In this document: one piece after another, positions 14,308-19,968 of the stretch
Position numbering within the stretch: the stretch's first letter is position 1
Layout of the letters: the number at the start of each line of letters is the position of its first letter
Source: Clostridia bacterium
GTDB taxonomy: Bacteria; Bacillota; Clostridia; Christensenellales; DTU072
Direction of reading: 5' to 3'
Assembly: GCA_028701415.1 (NCBI GenBank)
Contig: JAQVQU010000025.1
Location: 1 to 19,968 of the forward strand
DNA length: 19,968 bases
Notes under the pieces: generated by a model
Told to the model about the DNA's origin: nothing
Databases searched by the model: none
What the model saw: the letters and a program-made list of their open reading frames with translations, nothing else
Position numbers and translations under genes: made by a program

Positions 14308-15414
14308 ATGGGATATATATATGATTATCTTATCGTAGGAAGTGGCCTTTTTGCATCTGTTTTTGCTAGGGAAGCGATGGATAAGGGATACTCTGTATTG
14401 GTCTTGGAAAAAAGGGACCATATTGGAGGGAATATCTATACTGAGAGTATAGAGGGGATTAATGTCCATAAATATGGTGCGCACATTTTTCATACTTCGG
14501 ATAAGGAGATATGGGATTATGTCAATAAATACGCAGAATTCAATAATTATGTTAATTCTCCTGTAGCAATATTTGAGGAAGAATTATATAACTTACCATT
14601 TAACATGAATACGTTCTCGAAAATGTGGGGAATTAAAACCCCGGATGAGGCAAAAAAAATTATTGAAGATCAGATAAAGGATCTTCGTATAGTGGAGCCT
14701 CGAAATTTAGAGGAGCAAGCCTTAAAACTTGTGGGAAGAGATGTATACCATAAATTAATAGAGGGGTACACGGAAAAACAATGGGGGAGAAAGTGTAGGG
14801 ATCTACCAGCTTTTATTATTAAAAGACTTCCTCTAAGATTTACATATGACAACAACTATTTTAATGATAAATATCAAGGCATACCTGTTGGGGGTTATAC
14901 TCAAATAATAGAGAAATTACTATATGGAAGCAAGGTGATACTTAACACAGATTATTTTGAATATACACAAAACCATAAGAGAAACTGGGGAAAGATTGTT
15001 TTTACGGGTATGATTGATCAATTCTTTAACTACTCCCTTGGAGCTCTTGAGTATCGTTCCGTTCGTTTTGATAATAAAGTAGTTGATAAAGATAATTTTC
15101 AGGGAAACGCTGTCGTGAATTACACCTCATCTAGAGTCCCGTACACAAGGATTATTGAGCATAAGCACTTTGAGTTTGGAAAACAACCAAAGTCAGTAAT
15201 TAGTTATGAGTATCCAAGTGAATGGAAACTTGGAGAAGAGCCATATTACCCGATTAACGATGAGCGGAATACTGAGCTATTTTTAAAATATGAGAAACTT
15301 GCAAAAAACCTTCCGGATGTTATTTTTGGGGGAAGGTTGGGAAATTATAAGTACTATGACATGGACAAAGTTATTCGCTCTTCACTTGATGCTGTAAAAA
15401 GGGAGATTAGATGA
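14308..15414 (+). CDS. glf: UDP-galactopyranose mutase
   Basis: A 368-residue FAD enzyme that interconverts UDP-galactopyranose and UDP-galactofuranose in the cytoplasm, the only known source of Galf donor. The N-terminal Rossmann motif 'YLIVGSGLFASVFAREA' (7-23), 'GAHIFHTS' (57-64), 'YTEKQWGRKCRDLP' and the C-terminal 'VIFGGRLGNYKYYDMD' are all family hallmarks, and the length matches bacterial Glf. The frame extends upstream to an ATG at 14266, but GGAG (14298-14301) is spaced 6 bp from the ATG at 14308, whose product starts exactly where the family does. The stop overlaps the start of the next gene (ATGA, 15411-15414), indicating translational coupling with the galactofuranosyltransferase. 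Confidence 0.96.
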   Translation: MGYIYDYLIVGSGLFASVFAREAMDKGYSVLVLEKRDHIGGNIYTESIEGINVHKYGAHIFHTSDKEIWDYVNKYAEFNNYVNSPVAIFEEELYNLPFNMNTFSKMWGIKTPDEAKKIIEDQIKDLRIVEPRNLEEQALKLVGRDVYHKLIEGYTEKQWGRKCRDLPAFIIKRLPLRFTYDNNYFNDKYQGIPVGGYTQIIEKLLYGSKVILNTDYFEYTQNHKRNWGKIVFTGMIDQFFNYSLGALEYRSVRFDNKVVDKDNFQGNAVVNYTSSRVPYTRIIEHKHFEFGKQPKSVISYEYPSEWKLGEEPYYPINDERNTELFLKYEKLAKNLPDVIFGGRLGNYKYYDMDKVIRSSLDAVKREIR

Positions 15415-17231
15415 ATCCAAATCAACTTGAATTGGGGGAGATATCTTCCAATAATATTATCGCAAAAATAATTTTTCCATCAAGTTATGATATTTGTTCC
15501 GAAAAAGAACTATATTTTCGCGATAGTGGGGGGGTTGACTATTCCGAGAAAAGAATTAAGTTTTCAAACGAAGCCTCTCTTTCGTTATTTTCCTATTATA
15601 ATTCCATTTCATACAGCAAGTTAGCCAAATATTGTGGGATGAGGGAGGTTCTTTTCTCTTTTAAGTTAAAAGGGAAAATTAGAATAAAAATCAAAGCAGC
15701 AATCGCCGAAATCCCTAATAACTCAGTACAAAAAGAGTTAAATTTTGCAAATTTTACTACATTAGTTTTATATGAAGGAATTGTAACCGGAGATGGAACA
15801 AAACCCATTTTTTTACCTATTGATTTTTCTAAGGTAGAAGGTGAGGGAATACTATATCCGGAAATTGAGGGAGAAAAGGGTGCAGAGATTTCTGACTTGA
15901 TGTATTTAAGTACAATACCTCCAAAAAGAGAATCAAAGATAGGAATAGTATTTTGTACATTCAAAAGGGAGAAGTATGTCTCTGCAAACGTTAAGAGAAT
16001 AAATATGTATTTGCAGGAAGACTTTTCTATTGTAAATAAGTTTGGTATTTTTGTAATTGATAACGGGAAAACTTTGAAAGAAGAGGAAATAGAGGGAGCG
16101 ATGTTATTCCCGAATGCAAATACGGGTGGGTCTGGAGGATTTACTAGAGGGATAAAAGAGGTTTGTTCACGGAAAGAATATTCGCATTTTCTATTAATGG
16201 ACGATGATATTAAGTTCGAACCAGAAGTATTGAGAAGGATATTATTCTGGACGGAGAATTCCTTGTCTCCTGAAAGGTTGACTATTGGGGGTACTATGCT
16301 TATTGCCGAAAATCCAACATTTCAGTATGAGATGGGGGCTGTTTGGAACGCAAAAAACAATCTTGCAAATAAATTTGCGTACAATGTAAAATGTAAGAGG
16401 GATTTAGTTAGAAATGAAGTTGAATTGAATTCTGATTACAACGCATGGTGGTGTTGTTGTATGCCTGTTTCTACCGTTGATAGAATAGGTTTACCCCTCC
16501 AACTATTCATAAAAGGGGATGATATAGAATATTCGTTAAGAGCACAAAATGAGATATTGTTAACGAACGGAATCGCTGTTTGGCATGAGAGTTTTACTTC
16601 TAAGTATTCTAGTGAGTTAGAATACTACATAAAAAGAAATGAACTAATAGTTAATTCAATTCACAGAAGAAATTTTGGAAGGGTAAGAGAGTTAACTAAA
16701 TTGATTAGATCTGTTGCGAAGCAACTGGTTTTTCATAGATATGATACTATTAATGATATTTTTCTTGCTTACGATCACTTCCTTAAAGGGGCAACTTTCT
16801 TTAGCACTATTGACTCAGAGTCCCTTCATAAAGAATTAAGGTCTAGGGCTATTAAGCAGTTCTCAAAAGAAGAGCTGAAGCAGAAGGGATACGATATTGA
16901 AGGAAAAAACTTTTATAAAATCGAGGGTAAGAAAAAGTCCTATTTATACCACGCTCTAACGCTTAATGGGTATCTAATTAGAAAAGAAAGATATCCCAAA
17001 GAGGAAAAAGATTCTTTTCGACTTATTAATATGATTTCCTCAACTCCTAGATCAATGTTTAAAGCAGATTGCACAGTGCAGTATAACCCTAACACACAAA
17101 AGGGATTTTTTACTCGGTTGGACAGATCAAAACTATTTTATTCAATGGCAGGAATACTGAGAATATCTATAAGAATGATGGTATTTTATGGAAGGGTAGC
17201 AAATTCATACAAAAAACTAGAAAAAAAATAG
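15411..17231 (+). CDS. GlfT2-like galactofuranosyltransferase
   Basis: A 606-residue protein with the mycobacterial GlfT2 layout (Mtb GlfT2 is 637 residues). An N-terminal beta-rich domain (about 1-170) precedes a GT2-type GT-A domain (about 175-400) and a helical C-terminal part. In the GT domain, 'NTGGSGGFTRG' (237-247) binds the nucleotide, 'MDDD' provides the metal-binding Asp264-266, 'WWCCC' (346-350) is the acceptor-site tryptophan pair, 'GDD' supplies the candidate base at 370/371, and His392 in 'WHESF' matches the metal-binding His396. GlfT2 polymerises alternating beta-1,5/1,6 galactofuranose using UDP-Galf; linkage here is not predictable. It overlaps glf by 4 bp. The GlfT2-type domain set also occurs outside mycobacteria in single-linkage enzymes, so polymerase activity is inferred. 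Confidence 0.9.
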   Translation: MNPNQLELGEISSNNIIAKIIFPSSYDICSEKELYFRDSGGVDYSEKRIKFSNEASLSLFSYYNSISYSKLAKYCGMREVLFSFKLKGKIRIKIKAAIAEIPNNSVQKELNFANFTTLVLYEGIVTGDGTKPIFLPIDFSKVEGEGILYPEIEGEKGAEISDLMYLSTIPPKRESKIGIVFCTFKREKYVSANVKRINMYLQEDFSIVNKFGIFVIDNGKTLKEEEIEGAMLFPNANTGGSGGFTRGIKEVCSRKEYSHFLLMDDDIKFEPEVLRRILFWTENSLSPERLTIGGTMLIAENPTFQYEMGAVWNAKNNLANKFAYNVKCKRDLVRNEVELNSDYNAWWCCCMPVSTVDRIGLPLQLFIKGDDIEYSLRAQNEILLTNGIAVWHESFTSKYSSELEYYIKRNELIVNSIHRRNFGRVRELTKLIRSVAKQLVFHRYDTINDIFLAYDHFLKGATFFSTIDSESLHKELRSRAIKQFSKEELKQKGYDIEGKNFYKIEGKKKSYLYHALTLNGYLIRKERYPKEEKDSFRLINMISSTPRSMFKADCTVQYNPNTQKGFFTRLDRSKLFYSMAGILRISIRMMVFYGRVANSYKKLEKK

Positions 17232-17235
17232 ATTG

Positions 17236-17268
17236 TTTTTTAAAATTCATTATTAAAGTTTTAAAAAA
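17236..17268. terminator. AT-only inverted repeat between converging genes
   Basis: TTTTTTAAAA (17236-17245) is perfectly complementary to TTTTAAAAAA (17259-17268) with a 13-nt loop. It is the only hairpin between the two stops, and being purely A/T it would be a weak bidirectional terminator. Confidence 0.3.
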
Positions 17269-17296
17269 ATTAATCAACAGCTCTTTAAAAAATTTC

Positions 17297-18196
17297 TTAA
17301 ATAAAAGCTTTTAAACGATGAAGCTTTCTAATAGTACCCCTGGAGTAAATTGTAACTCCTGGGTTTAGACTGGTTCGTTCAATATTGTAAGTTCCTTGTG
17401 TAAATTCAAGTCTTTCACCATCTTGGCAAAACACTTCAGTATTTTTAAGCTGGATATCCATTTTTGTAAATGGTTTAAATAAAATGTTGTCGTTTTCAAA
17501 CTCTTTATTAAACCCAATGAAGAATGCCCGAAAAAAAGGCCAAAATATTTTAAAACGATTTTTAATGTTATCTTCTCCGGGAGAGCGAATTAATAATAAA
17601 TGCATATCTTGGGAATTTGGAACAAACATTCGATTGAATTTAAACCCAAAACACCTAGGAGAATCTATGACCATTATTAAGGAATATTTGTCGGCATACT
17701 CTATGTCATCTACGATTATATCAGCTTCAATGCAAGCAACCTTATATTGTCTTAAAACTTGAGATAAATAAGCAATAGCTTTAAATCTTTTTTTAATTTT
17801 ACTTTTTACTTGATAGCCAAGAGGAGTAAATGACCCAGCAGCTAGCACATAAGAAAAAGCTTTTTCCCCAGCCATCCCTAATTTATCAAAACAGAAAACA
17901 CTTTTTTGGGCACCCTTAAATTTTTCGTTCATAGTTCCAAAGGGGCAAAAAACTAATTCACAATCTTCCACATTAGGAGTGTTAAGAAGAGTGCTGAGAG
18001 TTCCATCTCCTCCGCATCCAACAACCCTTGAGAAACCGCTTATATCACCTAGAAGCTCCCCCTTTTTTTGAAGATACTTAATATGAACATCGTATCCCTT
18101 GCCAAATACGGCTACAATTTTCTTTTCATCAAGTTTATTGTAACTTCCAGCAAGTTTATTAATCCATATTAAGCATTTTTTTAATTCGCGTTTCAT
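17297..18196 (-). CDS. YegS/DagK-type lipid kinase family protein
   Basis: A 299-residue member of the diacylglycerol-kinase catalytic-domain superfamily (DagK, YegS, sphingosine kinase), which phosphorylates lipid hydroxyl groups at the membrane. The N-terminal 'WINKLAGS' (11-18) corresponds to the usual 'iiNP.sG', 'GCGGDGTLSTLLN' (60-72) is the ATP-binding loop, and 'QDGERLEF' near the C-terminus is the family 'DGE' element. The usual 'PLGTGND' is replaced by 'PFGTMNEK' (85-92). No SD precedes the ATG. Instead a promoter -10 lies 7 bp upstream, which predicts a leaderless transcript. The lipid substrate is unknown; recycling of diacylglycerol or modification of a lipid carrier are both possible. 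Confidence 0.85.
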   Translation of the reverse strand: MKRELKKCLIWINKLAGSYNKLDEKKIVAVFGKGYDVHIKYLQKKGELLGDISGFSRVVGCGGDGTLSTLLNTPNVEDCELVFCPFGTMNEKFKGAQKSVFCFDKLGMAGEKAFSYVLAAGSFTPLGYQVKSKIKKRFKAIAYLSQVLRQYKVACIEADIIVDDIEYADKYSLIMVIDSPRCFGFKFNRMFVPNSQDMHLLLIRSPGEDNIKNRFKIFWPFFRAFFIGFNKEFENDNILFKPFTKMDIQLKNTEVFCQDGERLEFTQGTYNIERTSLNPGVTIYSRGTIRKLHRLKAFI

Positions 18197-18203
18197 TTAA
18201 TTG

Positions 18204-18231
18204 ATATTAACATAAATGAACTAAAAGTCAA
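18204..18231 (-). promoter_or_regulatory. Promoter of the lipid kinase gene, predicted leaderless
   Basis: On the - strand, TTGACT (18231-18226), a 16-bp spacer and TAATAT (18209-18204), with TGT before the -10. Only 7 bp separate the -10 from the ATG (18196), so transcription should start at or within a base or two of the start codon. Confidence 0.6.
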
Positions 18232-18310
18232 TGATGTTACAACTTAGATTAACTATTATTTACTTAATGTATAATTATTGTCCCTTATCAAAGATAACGA
18301 TTAAATTTTC

Positions 18311-18322
18311 TTATACGTATAA
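18311..18322. promoter_or_regulatory. Palindromic candidate operator upstream of the GPH symporter
   Basis: TTATACGTATAA is a perfect 12-bp palindrome. Its core TATACGTA recurs at 18390-18397, just before the symporter SD. The two copies flank the predicted promoter at 18348-18376, a common layout for a sugar-responsive repressor. The regulator is not in the window. Confidence 0.4.
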
Positions 18323-18347
18323 CATACATGTTTAAGCAACGGCCATA

Positions 18348-18376
18348 TTGAAGGTCAAATCAAATTGTGATAGACT
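18348..18376 (+). promoter_or_regulatory. Possible promoter of the GPH symporter
   Basis: TTGAAG (18348-18353), a 17-bp spacer and TAGACT (18371-18376), with TGA before the -10. The predicted leader is about 28 nt. Confidence 0.45.
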
Positions 18377-18410
18377 AACTTCTATAAAGTATACGTAAAA
18401 TGGGGATAAA

Positions 18411-19968
18411 ATGAGAAAGACACTGGCATCTGAAAGTATTAAAGGACCCAAGAAACCCAATTTTCTGAAAAGATTTTTTGCCCATAATCCCAATTATGAT
18501 GTTCAAAATAAAGAACTTGTAACTTACTGCTTAGGCGTTGCAGGACAGAACCATACATATAACCTAGTTGGCGGATGGTTTGAATATTTTTGTAATTTTG
18601 TTCTCTTCATTAAGCCTATTCATACAGGATTGATTCTTGGTGTTATGCGTGGTTGGGATGCGATAAATGATCCGCTTGCAGGGGCAATTATAGATGGGCA
18701 TACTTTTAAAAGCGGAGATAAGCTAAAACCTTATCTAAAAATTTTTGCAATTCCGGTAGGTGTTTTGGCAATGTTTCTCTTTATAAACTTTGGTTTTCAG
18801 GAATATGCGGCAAAAATAGCATACGTAGCGACCATATACTTTTTATGGGACTCATTCTATAGTTTTCAAGATACTGCGCAATGGGGCTTGGTTGCGAGAA
18901 TTTCCAGAATACCTGAAAGGAGAGTTAAAGCAGCCTACTGGGGACGGTTAGGAGGAACTTTTGGTGGTCTTATTCCAGGGCTTATTTCTCCCGTAGTTGG
19001 ATTGGTGCTTGATGGAATAATCCCAATTAGTCTTACTCAATTATTTATATTTTTAGGAATTTTCTTTGGTTTGGGTGGAATGATTATTTCTTTAGCTCAA
19101 GTAAAAGTTGTGGAGAGAGCTCCTAACAAACCCCCTGATGGAAAGTTATTAGGGGGAGTCAAGCTTCTTGCAAAAAATAAAATAGTACTGCTTATAGCTT
19201 TGGGGAATATATTGAATGTTTGCATTTTTAATCTTTCCCAGATGTATTTTTTTCAAACTTTGGTTCGTTTAAATATTGGTGGTAAAATATATAACGGAGC
19301 TACTATATTGTTACCCTATGGTATTATATCAGGAATACCAGGGTTTGTTGCCATGATGTTCACGCCATTTTTAGCTAAAAAATTAGGTGGTATGCAAAGA
19401 GTTCTAATTACCGCAAGCGCCGCAAATATAGTGGGAAGAATCTTGATGTTTTTTGTAGGGTACGAGGGTTGGAGAATTATAGGTATGGCTCTAATCCAAG
19501 CTTTTATCAGCATCCCAAGTGGAATGGTTAGTATTGCCACTACAGCCTTATGGAGCGAAAGTGTGGATTATACAGAATGGAAGACCGGAAAAAGAAATGA
19601 AGGGACAGTTTTCTCTATGCAAAATTTCTTGGCAAAAATTACTTCGAGCATATCTGCAGTCTTTTCAGGATTAACATTAACACTCCTGAAATTTGAACCC
19701 CAAAAGTTTGTTGATAATCCAAATGCCCCATTATCAGTAGAATTTACCAAGTGGGCTTGGCCAATTCATAGTTTAGGCCCTGCAATTGGTTCTTTAATGC
19801 AAATTATTCCCTTGCTTTTACTTAAATTCCCTCCAGAAGAGAGACAGCTAATGCAACAAGAACTTGAAGAAAAACGTGCGGAAGAATCTAGATTAGAACT
19901 TCAAAGAATATCAGATGGTTTAGGGTTTAATTATAAGGACTACATTGATTCAAATTATAGTGAAAATA
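18411..19968 (+). CDS. GPH-family sugar:cation symporter (MelB-like), 3' end missing
   Basis: The frame is open from the ATG at 18411 to the window edge, giving 519 residues. It belongs to the glycoside-pentoside-hexuronide:cation symporters, inner-membrane carriers coupling uptake of melibiose, other glycosides or hexuronates to Na+ or H+. The hallmark 'GVMRGWDAINDPLAGAIID' (part of TM2 and the 2-3 loop, with the cation-site Asp residues) is followed by 'KLKPYL'. 'LWDSFYSFQDTAQWGL' and 'WSESVDYTEWKTGKRNEGT', with a kinked helix, mark the second half. After the last helix ('LMQIIPLLLLKFP') comes a charged tail 'PEERQLMQQELEEKRAEES', common in this family. GGGGAT precedes the ATG. Its substrate is unknown; an alpha-galactoside would suit the GH27 enzyme 11 kb away, but they are not one operon. 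Confidence 0.9.
   Translation, partial: MRKTLASESIKGPKKPNFLKRFFAHNPNYDVQNKELVTYCLGVAGQNHTYNLVGGWFEYFCNFVLFIKPIHTGLILGVMRGWDAINDPLAGAIIDGHTFKSGDKLKPYLKIFAIPVGVLAMFLFINFGFQEYAAKIAYVATIYFLWDSFYSFQDTAQWGLVARISRIPERRVKAAYWGRLGGTFGGLIPGLISPVVGLVLDGIIPISLTQLFIFLGIFFGLGGMIISLAQVKVVERAPNKPPDGKLLGGVKLLAKNKIVLLIALGNILNVCIFNLSQMYFFQTLVRLNIGGKIYNGATILLPYGIISGIPGFVAMMFTPFLAKKLGGMQRVLITASAANIVGRILMFFVGYEGWRIIGMALIQAFISIPSGMVSIATTALWSESVDYTEWKTGKRNEGTVFSMQNFLAKITSSISAVFSGLTLTLLKFEPQKFVDNPNAPLSVEFTKWAWPIHSLGPAIGSLMQIIPLLLLKFPPEERQLMQQELEEKRAEESRLELQRISDGLGFNYKDYIDSNYSEN

Noticed and set aside
5481..19968. GH27 alpha-galactosidase and GPH symporter as one melibiose operon
   Set aside because: They are 11 kb apart, on opposite strands, with the whole glycan locus between them; a functional link is possible but not shown.

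Overview
The window is AT-rich, closely packed bacterial chromosome with standard stop-codon use and good Shine-Dalgarno sites. An L7Ae-type protein gene (ybxF-like) directly upstream of rpsL-rpsG-fusA, 'AFAHFRW'-type S7 and GH27/GPH sugar genes suggest a low-GC Bacillota-like anaerobe. A spirochaete or another low-GC lineage cannot be excluded from sequence alone.

Left part (1-5461): the 3' end of tsaD, then a translation cluster on the + strand. A consensus promoter (485-513) precedes the L7Ae-family gene, rpsL, rpsG and fusA. tuf follows, with its own one or two promoters, and ends at a strong hairpin terminator (5434-5461) that can also serve the converging alpha-galactosidase gene.

Middle part (5481-17231): a surface-polysaccharide locus in several transcription units. 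On the - strand lie a GH27 alpha-galactosidase with a beta-rich insert in its barrel, and a Wzy/WaaL-type polymerase or ligase. On the + strand is an initiating phosphoglycosyltransferase with a TTG start. A second - strand operon holds the ABC exporter (Wzm-like permease, Wzt-like ATPase), a GT4 glycosyltransferase and a DUF4422 protein. A + strand pair follows: UDP-galactopyranose mutase (glf), overlapping by 4 bp a GlfT2-like galactofuranosyltransferase. Together these fit a galactofuranose-containing glycan: a sugar is loaded on a lipid carrier, Glf makes UDP-Galf, GlfT2-like and GT4/DUF4422 enzymes extend the chain, the ABC exporter moves it across the membrane and the ligase-like protein may attach or polymerise it.

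Right part (17297-19968): a divergent pair, a YegS/DagK-type lipid kinase (-) that looks leaderless, and the start of a GPH-family (MelB-like) sugar:cation symporter (+) running off the window.

The most unusual signal is a pair of tandem-repeat arrays, each beginning inside the 3' end of a polysaccharide gene and running downstream. One has 3 copies of exactly 67 bp after the GT4 gene. The other has about 7 units of about 38 bp after the Wzy-like gene. Translated, the extra copies read as further C-terminal tails with their own stop codons, in shifted frames. They look like serial gene-end duplications, or tails left behind by replaced genes.
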